NCBI RefSeq assembly: GCF_006335125.1
Contig: NZ_VDMO01000003.1
Location: 193,091-257,090 of the forward strand
Reading direction: 5' to 3'
DNA length: 64,000 bases
DNA from: Deinococcus radiopugnans ATCC 19172
GTDB taxonomy: Bacteria > Deinococcota > Deinococci > Deinococcales > Deinococcaceae
Shown here: positions 24,083 through 36,502 of the stretch, piece after piece
Position numbering within the stretch: position 1 is the stretch's first letter
How the letters are laid out: each line of letters opens with the position of its first letter
The notes under the pieces: model-generated
Database searches by the model: none
Told to the model about the DNA's origin: nothing
The model's input: only the letters and a program-made list of their open reading frames with translations
Program-made: the position numbers and the translations under genes

Positions 24083-24088
24083 ATCCTA
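24083..24088 (-). promoter_or_regulatory. -10 box TAGGAT, leaderless start of GGDEF gene
   Basis: TAGGAT lies 6 nt before the ATG at 24076 on the minus strand. Confidence 0.45.
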
Positions 24089-24162
24089 GGTGGGCGGTTG
24101 ATGGACCGCTACTGGATTTGACACACACGTTTCTCTCATTCTTCTGGTGCGGCTCCCACCCT

Positions 24163-25092
24163 TCAGGACAGCTGACGTTCCCAGGTCACCCACATGCGCT
24201 CCACGCGGTAGCCCAGCCGGGTGTTGACCCGCAGCATCGGCAGGTTCAGCACCGTGCCGCCGGTTCCGGCGTGGGTGTGGCCTGCGGTCCTGGCCCATTC
24301 CAGCGCGTGGGCCTTGACCAGCGTGGCCAGCCCTCGGGCGCGGTGGTCCGGGTGGGTCACCGTAGACTCGCTTTCCACTTCAGCGCCTTCCGGCGTCAAT
24401 CGGGTCAGCGCCACGATCTCGCCGCGCCAGCGCACCACGAAAACCGTTTCTTCCCGCACGATCATCTCGCGCAGCCCGGCGGCGCTCAGGGGGTCAGGTG
24501 TGGTGGTGGGGTTGCGCGGGGCGTCGGCCAGCCCACGCTGATGCAGGGCGGACAGGGCGGCCCAGTCGGCGTCCGGCGCGTCGTTGGCAAGCTGCTCGGT
24601 CTCGTAGCCCTTCAGGAAAAGGCGTTCTTCCAGCGGTTGAAAGGCCGCAAAATCGAAGCTAATCAGGTCCAGATGGGCGCCCCAGGACTGCCACGCATTG
24701 CGGAAGCCTGCTGCGGAAAAGAACTCCATCTGCTCGCCGAAATCCTCGCGCGTGACGCCCAGCAGCCGCGAGAAGCCGGGCGGCAGGGCGGCCAGATGTG
24801 CCAGATACAGCGGCGTGAAGGCGGCCCCGGCGCCGGCCAGATCCAGCCGCAGGGCGTCCGGCGTGGCCTCCCCAAACGGTGACAGGTGGGCGGTGGCGAC
24901 GATCTCCGCGCCCTGGAGCGCCACCAGACGGAGACGCTGTGGATCGGCGCTTTCCCGGAAGTGTTCCGGCCGGTACGTCCAGTGGCCGCGCACGCTGTCT
25001 GTGACGAGGCGGGCGACGGTGGGAGCATCGGCGTTCTGGAAGGGACGTACTGTGAAAGTGCCTGCTGCACTGTGGTCGTGGGTTTCGCTCAT
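24163..25092 (-). CDS. Tandem GNAT N-acetyltransferase
   Basis: A 309-residue protein with two GNAT halves. The first (about residues 10-150) begins FTVRPFQNADAPTVARLV and looks degenerate. The second (about 195-309) has the acetyl-CoA loop THPDHRARGLATLVKAHALE and the closing NLPMLRVNTRLGYRV. The arrangement resembles mycothiol-synthase-like and other tandem GNATs, but the substrate is not deducible. No coupled partner gene is seen. Confidence 0.82.
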   Translation of the reverse strand: MSETHDHSAAGTFTVRPFQNADAPTVARLVTDSVRGHWTYRPEHFRESADPQRLRLVALQGAEIVATAHLSPFGEATPDALRLDLAGAGAAFTPLYLAHLAALPPGFSRLLGVTREDFGEQMEFFSAAGFRNAWQSWGAHLDLISFDFAAFQPLEERLFLKGYETEQLANDAPDADWAALSALHQRGLADAPRNPTTTPDPLSAAGLREMIVREETVFVVRWRGEIVALTRLTPEGAEVESESTVTHPDHRARGLATLVKAHALEWARTAGHTHAGTGGTVLNLPMLRVNTRLGYRVERMWVTWERQLS

Positions 25093-25256
25093 GGCATCAT
25101 CCTGAGCCGTCGGCCCGGCCAGGGGCGAATCTTCCTGCTACGCCAAATGGCGCATTTCCTGCATATGCGGCGGGCGAATACTGGGGATTGCCTCCACTCG
25201 ACGCCAGGGGCTGGTATCCAACGGGATTCATACTCAGCCTCCATACACAGACACAC

Positions 25257-25285
25257 TTGACACGATTACGCTTGTGGCGTATTCT
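25257..25285 (+). promoter_or_regulatory. Consensus sigma-70-type promoter
   Basis: TTGACA (25257-25262), 17-nt spacer, TATTCT (25280-25285). One of the two best promoters in the window. The expected transcript from about 25292 crosses 250 nt with no convincing gene before the small ORF at 25543. Confidence 0.7.
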
Positions 25286-25291
25286 GTTGCT

Positions 25292-25542
25292 ACCGGAACG
25301 GGAGCGCCGATGGTGTGTTCGCAGTCCAGACCGGAGGAAGCGTGGACTTCCTCAGTTCCAAAGATCAGAGCATTGCCAGAACAAGCCGCGTCCCTGCCAA
25401 GTGTGGGGGCGCGGCTTCGTCGTGGGCCGCCGGAAAGGCGGGAAGGTGACGCCCGCCGCATTAGGCATGATGGCCTATCCCCATTTCCCTCCGGTGCATT
25501 CCCTGCTACGCTCCTGACATCACCGAAAAAGGAGGTGCGCTT
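25292..25542 (+). ncRNA. Candidate structured leader or small RNA
   Basis: This promoter-driven stretch has no convincing reading frame. It contains a strong stem AAGCCGCG (25383-25390) with CGCGGCTT (25410-25417), extended by CCC/GGG inside. No T-tract follows the stem, so it is more likely a leader element or processed RNA than a terminator. It could regulate the small ORF and kinase downstream. No known riboswitch class is recognised. Confidence 0.3.
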
Positions 25543-25671
25543 ATGACTGAAATCAACATGACCGATGTTCCGAAGGCCCAACGCACAGGATTGCTCATCC
25601 CCGCAAATCGGAGTCATTTTGCTGAACCACGTCATACTGCCGCCTCTGACCTCGGATTCACCCTGGTCTAG
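25543..25671 (+). CDS. Small ORF, 42 residues, upstream of RIO kinase
   Basis: A short frame preceded by an almost perfect ribosome-binding site (AAAAAGGAGGTG, then 6 nt, ATG). The product starts MTEINMTDVPKAQRTGLL and ends LGFTLV; it has no signal peptide, membrane segment or cysteine. Its stop lies 15 nt before the kinase ATG at 25687. I do not recognise a family. It may be a real microprotein or a leader ORF coupling translation to the kinase; the Shine-Dalgarno is the main support. Confidence 0.5.
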   Translation: MTEINMTDVPKAQRTGLLIPANRSHFAEPRHTAASDLGFTLV

Positions 25672-25686
25672 AACGCCGAGGCACCC

Positions 25687-26571
25687 ATGAGCGCCCGCTG
25701 GCTCGACGCAGAGCTGGACGGCGCGGACGTTACGCCAGAGCGCCGCAGCAAGCCTAAAAAGAAGAAGCTGCTGGGCCGCCGCAAATTGGACGATCTGACG
25801 GCCGCTGACCCGGAGAACATTGCCGACGACACCATTCGCCGGCTGATCGACAGCGGACACATCACCGAAATTGTCGCCGAACTCAAGAGCGGCAAGGAGG
25901 CCACCGCCTACGTGGCCCGTGGCCCGCGCGGCCCTGTGCTGGTCAAGCTGTACCGCGAACTGGAAGCGCGCAGTTTCAAGAACGACGCCGTGTACCGCGA
26001 GGGTCAGGTGGTGCTGGACGAACGCGCCGCCCGCGCCATGACGGGCCGCAGCCGCAAGGGGCTGGAAATGCTTCAGGGCATGTGGGTCAGCGCCGAGTAC
26101 GCCCATCTGTGGACGCTGTGGCGGGCAGGGCTGAACGTGCCTGAACCGCTGGTCGGTCCCCTGCCCTTCGACTACGACGCCACCGTGCCCGCCGTGTTAA
26201 TGCGGCTGATCGGCACCGAGGACAGCGTGGCCCCGCGCCTGAGCGACGCTCGCCTGACCCCCGCCGAAGCGCAGAGCGCGTGGCAACAATCCGTGCAGGG
26301 CCTGGCCGATCTGCTGCGGCTGGGCTACGCGCACGGCGACTACAGCACCTACAACCTGCTGTGGTGGGAGAACACCGTGATCATGATCGACTTTCCGCAA
26401 CTGACCACCCGCCAGAACTCCAACTTCTCCGAACTGCTGCGCCGTGACGCCCAGAGCCTCGCCACCAGCTTCCGCAAACACGGCCTACAGACAGACGGCG
26501 AGACCACGTTGCGCGAGGTTCAGCGGCTGGCCCGCGGCAAGGGGCCGGAACCCCGGATCGTGCTGCCGTGA
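25687..26571 (+). CDS. RIO-family atypical serine protein kinase
   Basis: A 294-residue RIO1-like kinase. A basic N-terminal segment (KPKKKKLLGRRK) precedes the nucleotide loop LKSGKEATAYVA, catalytic K87, the catalytic loop HGDYSTYN (D218, N223) and the metal-binding IDFPQ (D235). In archaea and eukaryotes RIO kinases act in small-subunit ribosome maturation; bacterial roles are poorly known. The following DinB gene starts with GTG overlapping this stop (GTGA), so the two are coupled. The small ORF lies just upstream. Confidence 0.92.
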   Translation: MSARWLDAELDGADVTPERRSKPKKKKLLGRRKLDDLTAADPENIADDTIRRLIDSGHITEIVAELKSGKEATAYVARGPRGPVLVKLYRELEARSFKNDAVYREGQVVLDERAARAMTGRSRKGLEMLQGMWVSAEYAHLWTLWRAGLNVPEPLVGPLPFDYDATVPAVLMRLIGTEDSVAPRLSDARLTPAEAQSAWQQSVQGLADLLRLGYAHGDYSTYNLLWWENTVIMIDFPQLTTRQNSNFSELLRRDAQSLATSFRKHGLQTDGETTLREVQRLARGKGPEPRIVLP

Positions 26572-27092
26572 ATATCCCTGAAATCTCTGCCTACCTGAGC
26601 CGTGCCCGGCGTGACCTGTGGGCCGTGCTGGAAGGGGTGCCGGACGAGGTGCTGTCCAGGTCCATGTTGGACGGCCCGCGCTTTCACTGCATCAAGGACC
26701 TGATCCTGCATATTCCTATGGTCGAGGACTCCTGGATTCACGAGGATTTCCTGCGCGACACCCCCATCTGGGCCGCGTATCCGGCCCTGGAGCAGGCGGG
26801 CGACGGCCCCTTTTTCGCAAAATTTCCTCTGGTCACCCTGCTGGACTACTGGAAAGCCGTGGAGGCCAGCACCCAGCGCTATCTCCCGGCCCTGTCTGCG
26901 CCCGAGCTGGGGCGCATGGTGACGCTGGGCGGTTCAGACGGCAAAGATGCTGCTGCGCTGGACGGCCTGGTGTGGCACGTCCTGATTCACGAGATGCGCC
27001 ACACCGCCCAGATCGGCGTGATGCTGCGGATCTCGGGCATCAAGCCGCCGTTCCTGGACCTGCTGAACTATCTGCCGATCACGTCAAGGTAA
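26568..27092 (+). CDS. DinB-family protein
   Basis: A 174-residue four-helix-bundle protein of the DinB/YfiT superfamily. The three metal-ligand histidines are visible: one in DLILHIPMVEDSW and two in HVLIHEMRHTAQI (HxxxH-like spacing). Members include thiol-dependent transferases, and many in Deinococcus expand without known function. It starts at GTG 26568 within GTGA overlapping the RIO kinase stop, so it is translated from the same mRNA. The broken DinB-like gene at 4.8 kb is a separate, distant paralogue. Confidence 0.85.
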   Translation: MNIPEISAYLSRARRDLWAVLEGVPDEVLSRSMLDGPRFHCIKDLILHIPMVEDSWIHEDFLRDTPIWAAYPALEQAGDGPFFAKFPLVTLLDYWKAVEASTQRYLPALSAPELGRMVTLGGSDGKDAAALDGLVWHVLIHEMRHTAQIGVMLRISGIKPPFLDLLNYLPITSR

Positions 27093-27126
27093 GCAGCCGC
27101 GTTTTGAAACGCCCGCTGACCTCTGA

Positions 27127-27321
27127 TACGGATTCCGTTTATTTCGTGTAGAAATCGGGACAGCTCCGATGTCCACACTCCACGTCCGGAGGGATGTTTT
27201 TCTCCTGCTCGCTGTCGTCATGGACAGACGCCCATGAGGACGCTCTTCCTCTGCTAGCGCAGCTCTGCGAGTCTCGCTCGGATTTCCAGGTGTTTTCAAC
27301 ACCTTTCAATCGGAGTCCGTA
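27127..27321. repeat. TACGGA-end repeat, copy 1 (long form)
   Basis: A 195-bp non-coding element with near-perfect terminal inverted repeats TACGGATTCCG and CGGAGTCCGTA. Apart from about 61 extra bp near 27216-27280 it closely matches copy 2. Inner hairpins are GTGTAGA..ATCGG/CCGAT and AGGTGTT-ttc-AACACCT. Size, ends and lack of coding fit a miniature inverted-repeat element or the small non-coding repeats known in Deinococcus. Confidence 0.8.
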
Positions 27322-27345
27322 TGAAGAGGTGTGAAAGAAAACAGG

Positions 27346-27438
27346 ATGCTGGCCGAGAGTCGCGCCCCTGACCGTTTCGTTCCGGGCCGCTCGCTGGTGG
27401 CCGAAATGGAGGGACAGATCGCTGGGCACGTCATCTGA
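27346..27438 (+). pseudogene. Possible GNAT acetyltransferase remnant
   Basis: A 30-codon frame starting 24 nt after repeat copy 1 reads FVPGRSLVAEMEGQIAGHVI before a stop. This resembles the first beta-strands of GNAT enzymes (SLVAE-DGQIVGHV). The rest of the domain is absent. The same register stays open from 27439 to 27640 with no start, including GPPAPGLDNPEAVWLSW, which may be further debris. It may be a gene destroyed by the repeat insertion. The call is weak because of its length. Confidence 0.3.
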
Positions 27439-27639
27439 TGCCCGCCAAGCCCCGCGGCGACGAACAGAAGGCAGCGTGGCTCCAGCCTGGTCCGGGCCGC
27501 CTTTCCACCAGACAGGGCCGCCGCGATGGTCGGCCCGCCTGCGCCTGGCCTGGACAACCCAGAGGCTGTGTGGCTTTCATGGATTTTTGGGAGCCGCCAT
27601 CTCCACCCACTTTTTGGTCCGCTGCCCCTTTGAGTTCCC

Positions 27640-27645
27640 TATGAT
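27640..27645 (+). promoter_or_regulatory. -10 box TATGAT, leaderless start at 27652
   Basis: TATGAT lies 6 nt before the ATG at 27652; a GTG at 27646 is less likely as the start. Confidence 0.5.
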
Positions 27646-27651
27646 GTGGCC

Positions 27652-29511
27652 ATGAGAAATGCTCTTCTTCTGACGGCCCTGCTGCTCGGCACGGCCACCA
27701 CGGCGCGGGCTGCGTCCCTTTCCGAGCAACTGCCTGCTGGAGCGCTGCTCACGCTGGAAACGAAGAATGCCGGCGGGGCCATTGACCGTTTTGCCGGTCT
27801 GCTGGTCTCTGCCGTGAATGATTTTGTGGGCGAGGGCCAGGGCGGCCAGATGATCGGCGGCTTTCAGCAGATCCTGAAAGGCTCGCTGGGGCAGGAGGCC
27901 GTGGCGGGCGTCTTCTCGGTGGGCCACGCGGGCGGCACCTTCTCGCCGGAACTGCTGGCCGTCACGCGTGTAGATAAATTGTCCGGCGAGTTCTTCTCCA
28001 GCCTGATGGCACCTAAAAAAGGTGCGCGGGTGGGCAACTACACCTTCTCGCGGCAGGGCGACACCTTCGCCGGGATGGCGAACGGACTGGTCTACGTGTC
28101 CACCAACAAGGACCTGCTGATGGGCTACCTGGGCCGCCTGAGCGGCAAGACGGCCCCCCGCCTGATGAATTCGGTGGCCTACACCGTGCCTCAGCGGGCC
28201 GTGGGCCAGCAGGAACTGTCCCTCTTTGTCAACTTCTCGGCCACTGCCAAAGTCATTCGCGGCGCACTGGCCAGGACCATCAAGCTGCCGCGCCTGCTGT
28301 CGCCGCTCGTGGACGCGCTGGACACGCTGGGGCAGTACGCGGCGGGCTTTACCACCACCGCCGGGGGGCTGACCGCCGCCTCCGCGCACGCCGCCAACGC
28401 GCAGGGCAAGGACCAGCCGCTGTACCGCATCCTGACCGACAGCACCGACTTTGCGGTGCAGAACGTCATTCCTGCCGACGCCGAGAGCGTGGTGGCTTCC
28501 GCGTGCCATCCCGAATCCGGCGCGTACCTGGGGCGCTGGCTGACCCGCGTGGATCTGCTGGATCCGCTGGGGTTCCTGACCGACAGCCAACTGGCCAGCC
28601 ATCTGGAGCGCTCCGCCCGCTATCTGGGCCACGAGTGCGCGCAGGTCACGCTGGCGGGCGGCATGAAATCGGGCCTGGACGCCAGCACCCCGCTGTCGGG
28701 CCTGGATTACAGCGTCACTTACCGCCGCGTCGCGGACATGGACGCCGCCAGAGCGCAACTGCCCGAATACGCCGCCAGCATTAACGCGGCCATCGCGGGG
28801 GCCTCGGACAGTCTGAAGACCCTGCTCAAGGACGATACGCTGGGCGGTATGGGCCGCTCGATGCCCGGACGGATGGGCGCGGCGGCCGCGGTCGGCGGCG
28901 CGGCGGCGGACAGCAGCCTGAAGATGGTGGACGACCTGCTGGGCAATCTCAAGATGGTCTACGCCTTCCGGGGCGAGTACCTGATCACCGCCTTCAGCCA
29001 GACGGCCCTGGACGCCGCCCTGGACGAGACGGCCCCGACGCTGGCCCAGGACGCGGGCTTTGTCGCCGCCGGCCTGAACATGAAGTTCTCCGCCGGATGG
29101 ACCTACGTCCCGAATCCCGCCGACCTCAGCGGCGAGGAACTGTCGAGGGCCATCCTGAGCGGCATGGGCGGCGAAGGCATGGACACCGACATGGACGATC
29201 TGGAAGTGCCGGACACGGCAGAGGCGCCCGAGGCTCCCGCTGTGGCCCAGGTTCCGGCCACCCCCGGCCAGTCGGGCAAGGGCCGCCCGGCCGCCTCCCA
29301 GACGAACAGCACTGATGAGATGGACGATATGGATCCCGACATGATGTTCGATGACGGGGGCCTGGGCGACGGCGAGATGATGTCGGGCATGATCGGCGGC
29401 GTCAGCGATCTGGCGGCCGATCTGATCAACCGTTACGACGGTCAGAGCAGTCAGAGCACGGTTCAGGGCAACGTGATCACCAGCAAGTCCAACGTGCTGT
29501 ACCGCTGGTAA
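27652..29511 (+). CDS. Large secreted protein, DUF3352-like
   Basis: A 619-residue exported protein with a signal peptide (RNALLLTALLLGTATTARA). The mature N-terminus LPAGALLTLETKNAGGAIDRFAGL and the repeated alpha/beta arrangement resemble DUF3352 proteins of cyanobacteria and Deinococcus, whose function is unknown. The C-terminal 120 residues are Met/Asp-rich and low complexity (MDDMDPDMMFDDGG), possibly metal-binding or surface-exposed. The start at 27652 fits a leaderless message. A stable hairpin follows at 29525. Assignment to the family is by recognition of pattern only. Confidence 0.7.
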   Translation: MRNALLLTALLLGTATTARAASLSEQLPAGALLTLETKNAGGAIDRFAGLLVSAVNDFVGEGQGGQMIGGFQQILKGSLGQEAVAGVFSVGHAGGTFSPELLAVTRVDKLSGEFFSSLMAPKKGARVGNYTFSRQGDTFAGMANGLVYVSTNKDLLMGYLGRLSGKTAPRLMNSVAYTVPQRAVGQQELSLFVNFSATAKVIRGALARTIKLPRLLSPLVDALDTLGQYAAGFTTTAGGLTAASAHAANAQGKDQPLYRILTDSTDFAVQNVIPADAESVVASACHPESGAYLGRWLTRVDLLDPLGFLTDSQLASHLERSARYLGHECAQVTLAGGMKSGLDASTPLSGLDYSVTYRRVADMDAARAQLPEYAASINAAIAGASDSLKTLLKDDTLGGMGRSMPGRMGAAAAVGGAAADSSLKMVDDLLGNLKMVYAFRGEYLITAFSQTALDAALDETAPTLAQDAGFVAAGLNMKFSAGWTYVPNPADLSGEELSRAILSGMGGEGMDTDMDDLEVPDTAEAPEAPAVAQVPATPGQSGKGRPAASQTNSTDEMDDMDPDMMFDDGGLGDGEMMSGMIGGVSDLAADLINRYDGQSSQSTVQGNVITSKSNVLYRW

Positions 29512-29524
29512 GACGAGCATTCCA

Positions 29525-29561
29525 GCGCCCGTCCCGGCAGAACGTGAGCCGGGGCGGGCGC
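29525..29561. terminator. GC-rich hairpin after secreted-protein gene
   Basis: GCGCCCGtCCCGGC (29525-29538) pairs with GCCGGGgCGGGCGC (29548-29561), 14 bp including one G-T pair. There is no T-tract, so termination efficiency is uncertain. Confidence 0.5.
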
Positions 29562-29618
29562 CGCCGTGCGTCAGGGGTGGATAATAGGCAACCGGGCGGA
29601 GGGCCGCGCCACGTGGCC

Positions 29619-29624
29619 TACGCT
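29619..29624 (+). promoter_or_regulatory. -10 box TACGCT for carA leader ORF
   Basis: TACGCT lies 7 nt before the ATG at 29632, the same geometry as other leaderless starts in the window. No clear -35 is seen. Confidence 0.4.
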
Positions 29625-29631
29625 ATACCGC

Positions 29632-30872
<1,241 letters not shown>

Positions 30873-30879
30873 ACACGGC

Positions 30880-31404
30880 ATGACCTCCGTTTCGCGCGTC
30901 CTGGTTGCTGTGCTGTGGCTGTCCGGGCTGGCCCTGGCACAGGGACCTTCCGCTCCTGCACCGGTGATCAAAAACGGCGTGAGCTTCGTGATGGCGCAGG
31001 ATCTGGTCAAGGTCAGCGTGCAGAACGGCGTCCGTGTGGAGGAGTTCATCCAGAGCCCCCGCGCCGTGCAGTCCGGCGACATTCTGCGCGAGGAAGTCAC
31101 GGTGCGGAACGTCAAGGGCAAGGCCATCGCGGGGGTGACGGTGGGGATTCCCATTCCGCGCGAAACCGTCTTCAGCGGCGGGGTCACCCCGGACAGCGGG
31201 CGCTGGACGGTGGCCTACAGCGTGGACGGTGGCCGAACCTACAGCCCGGAGCCGATGCGGGGCGTGACCGTTACCGAGAATGGGAAAGCCGTGACCCGCC
31301 AGCAGGCTGCGCCGCCCGAGAGCTACACCAGCGTGCGCTGGACGGTCACGGAACTCCGGAAGGACGAGACCCTCAGGCTGGGGTTCCGGGTTCGGGTCAA
31401 GTAG
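30880..31404 (+). CDS. Secreted DUF11-like domain protein
   Basis: A 174-residue exported protein with a signal peptide (VLVAVLWLSGLALAQG). The mature part is beta-rich: SGDILREEVTVRNVKGKAIAG, IPIPRETVFSGG and VRWTVTELRKDETLRLGF match the pattern of DUF11-type immunoglobulin-like repeats found in surface proteins. One domain only. It starts 7 nt after the carA stop, so it is probably transcribed with carA although no metabolic link is evident. A terminator-like hairpin follows at 31458. Confidence 0.68.
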   Translation: MTSVSRVLVAVLWLSGLALAQGPSAPAPVIKNGVSFVMAQDLVKVSVQNGVRVEEFIQSPRAVQSGDILREEVTVRNVKGKAIAGVTVGIPIPRETVFSGGVTPDSGRWTVAYSVDGGRTYSPEPMRGVTVTENGKAVTRQQAAPPESYTSVRWTVTELRKDETLRLGFRVRVK

Positions 31405-31457
31405 GGGCGGCCCGCCTTCAGGTTTGGCTAAGCCCCAACCGGTGTGTTCTTACCGTC

Positions 31458-31486
31458 CACGCCGCAGCCGTGCATAAGACTGCGGC

Positions 31487-31496
<10 letters not shown>
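31458..31496 (+). terminator. Intrinsic terminator overlapping photolyase start
   Basis: CACGCCGCAG (31458-31467) pairs perfectly with CTGCGGCGTG (31480-31489), followed by CC and TTTTT. The GTG start of the photolyase gene (31487) lies in the 3' arm, so termination of the carA transcript and start of the repair operon share sequence. Confidence 0.75.
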
Positions 31497-34836
<3,340 letters not shown>

Positions 34837-34856
34837 CCGCCTGACCTTCCGGCCCT

Positions 34857-35528
34857 CTAGTCTCCCCGGGCAAACCGCCGTTCGAGCCGCCGTTGCACCA
34901 CTTCTAGCGCGCTGCTCATGGCCCAGTAGATCAGCGCGGCGGCCAGATACGGGCCGAACGGCTCGAAGGTGCGGGCAATCACCAGTTGCGCGCTGCGCAG
35001 CAGTTCCACCACGGTAATCACCGAGACCAGCGAGGTGTCCTTGACCAGCCCGATCAGGCTGTTGCCCAGGCTGGGCAGGGCCACCCTGGCCGCCTGCGGC
35101 AGGATGATCAGCCGCATGGTTTCCGCGCGGCTCAGGCCCAGGCTGTAGGCGGCCTCGTGCTGCCCTCTGGGAATGCTCAGGATGGCGGCGCGGATGGTCT
35201 CCGAGAGGTAGGCGGCGGCGTTGAGGGTCAGGGCCAGCACCCCGCCCACCACCGGGCTGAGGGTGATGCCAAAACTGGGCAGGCCGTAGTAGATCACGAA
35301 GATCTGCACCAGCAACGGCGTTCCCCGAATAAACGAGACGTACAGCGTCGCCAGCCCGCGCACCGGCCCCGGCGCGTACAGCCGCAGCAGCGTCACGATC
35401 AGCCCCAGCGGCAGGCCCAGCACCATCGCCGCCAGCGCAAACCCGATGGTCAGCCGCGCCCCGACGAGCAGCGCGGGCACCGACGCCCACGCACTTTGAA
35501 GGATCAGTTGAAATTGTTCGCTATCCAT
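34857..35528 (-). CDS. Amino-acid ABC transporter permease (HisM/GlnP type)
   Basis: A 223-residue inner-membrane permease with about five helices and the EAA loop (EAAYSLGLSRAETMRLIILPQA), plus the conserved FIRGTPLLVQIFVIYYGLP. It imports polar amino acids or opines together with a binding protein and an ATPase. The binding-protein gene lies just upstream on the same strand; no ATPase gene is in the window, so that subunit must be encoded elsewhere. A hairpin between the two genes may lower permease expression. Confidence 0.93.
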   Translation of the reverse strand: MDSEQFQLILQSAWASVPALLVGARLTIGFALAAMVLGLPLGLIVTLLRLYAPGPVRGLATLYVSFIRGTPLLVQIFVIYYGLPSFGITLSPVVGGVLALTLNAAAYLSETIRAAILSIPRGQHEAAYSLGLSRAETMRLIILPQAARVALPSLGNSLIGLVKDTSLVSVITVVELLRSAQLVIARTFEPFGPYLAAALIYWAMSSALEVVQRRLERRFARGD

Positions 35529-35619
35529 TCTGCTCCTTGGGGATGCGCTGTGGAATGGGGTCGGGGGTGGGGCGGTTGCCGTGGCGATCAGAGGGTTCGG
35601 CGCCCGCCTTCAATGCAAA

Positions 35620-35643
35620 CCCCTCCCAGTCTGGCGGGAGGGG
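35620..35643 (-). terminator. Intercistronic hairpin between binding protein and permease
   Basis: CCCCTCCC, 8-nt loop, GGGAGGGG; on the transcript it is followed by a short TTT. This probably gives partial termination or stabilises the upstream mRNA, a common way to express binding protein above permease. Confidence 0.5.
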
Positions 35644-35663
35644 CCGACGTGCAGAGCGGAATC

Positions 35664-36440
35664 TCAGGGCTTGCTGACATCCTGGCCGAACCACTGCTGA
35701 CCGATTTTAGCCATAGTGCCGTCGGCTTTCATGGCCTTGAGGGCCGCGTCGATGGCCGTCTTGAGCCCGGTGTTGGTTTTTTTCATCGCAATGCCCATGC
35801 TGTCCACCGAACCGGCGTCGCCCACGCCCTTGATGGGCAGGCCCTGCGATTTGGCGAGATAGCCGATCAGCAGGCGGTCATTGTAGATGGCGTCCAGCCG
35901 GCCACTGGCGAGGTCCGCCAGGTATTCCGGGGTGCCGGGGTAGGTGACCACCGTGATGCCGCCCGCGTCGCGCAGGTCCTTCTCGAACACGGTGCCCAGC
36001 CCCACGCCTACCCGCTTGCCCTTGAGGTCCGCCAGCGTCTTGTAGTCCTGCCCCTTGGTGCTGTGGACGGCAATCTGCGGGCGGCTGTAGACGTAGGCGT
36101 CACTGAACCCGATGCTCTTCTGGCGCTCCGCGGTGATGCCCACCTGATTGATGATCACGTCGTATTTGCCCGCCTGCAACCCCGCCAGGATGCCGCTCCA
36201 CTCGGTCAGCACGAACTCGGGCTTGAGGCCCAGCCTGGCGGCCAGGGCACGCGCCACGTCCACATCGAAGCCGGTCAGATTGCCCTTGTCGTCCTTGAAG
36301 GTGAACGGCGCGTAGGTGCCTTCCACGGCAATTTTCAGCACGCCCTTGGTCAGCGTGGGCGCGGGCTGCGCGTGCGAGGACGTGGCGGCGGCGAGCAGCA
36401 GGGCGGTGCCAAGAACCAGCGTGGGACGGAGTGCGCGCAT
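35664..36440 (-). CDS. Amino-acid ABC transporter substrate-binding protein (first paralogue)
   Basis: A 258-residue periplasmic family-3 binding protein with a signal peptide (LVLGTALLLAAATSSHAQ) and the type II binding fold: EGTYAPFTFKDDKGNLTGFDVD, KYDVIINQVGIT, GKRVGVGLGT and the C-terminal WFGQDVSKP. It is highly similar throughout to the protein at 37735-38511, with the same ending. Ligand is likely a polar amino acid; Gly-Thr-Tyr-Ala-Pro-Phe is typical of cystine, Gln or His binders. AAAGGAG precedes the ATG at 36440. Upstream of the permease on the same strand. Confidence 0.93.
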   Translation of the reverse strand: MRALRPTLVLGTALLLAAATSSHAQPAPTLTKGVLKIAVEGTYAPFTFKDDKGNLTGFDVDVARALAARLGLKPEFVLTEWSGILAGLQAGKYDVIINQVGITAERQKSIGFSDAYVYSRPQIAVHSTKGQDYKTLADLKGKRVGVGLGTVFEKDLRDAGGITVVTYPGTPEYLADLASGRLDAIYNDRLLIGYLAKSQGLPIKGVGDAGSVDSMGIAMKKTNTGLKTAIDAALKAMKADGTMAKIGQQWFGQDVSKP

Positions 36441-36502
36441 AGGTGCTCCTTTGAAATGGTCAGGATGAGGGGCGGCGGGGATGGAATGAAAGGTGATTCA
36501 CT

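Noticed and set aside
25274..25546. 90-codon frame inside the kinase leader
   Set aside because: It would start within the -10 box of the promoter at 25280 and is Arg/Pro-rich without a ribosome site; treated as non-coding leader.
27577..29520. Very long minus-strand open frame (647 codons)
   Set aside because: It mirrors the secreted-protein gene on the plus strand, has no recognisable domain, and runs through that gene's promoter.
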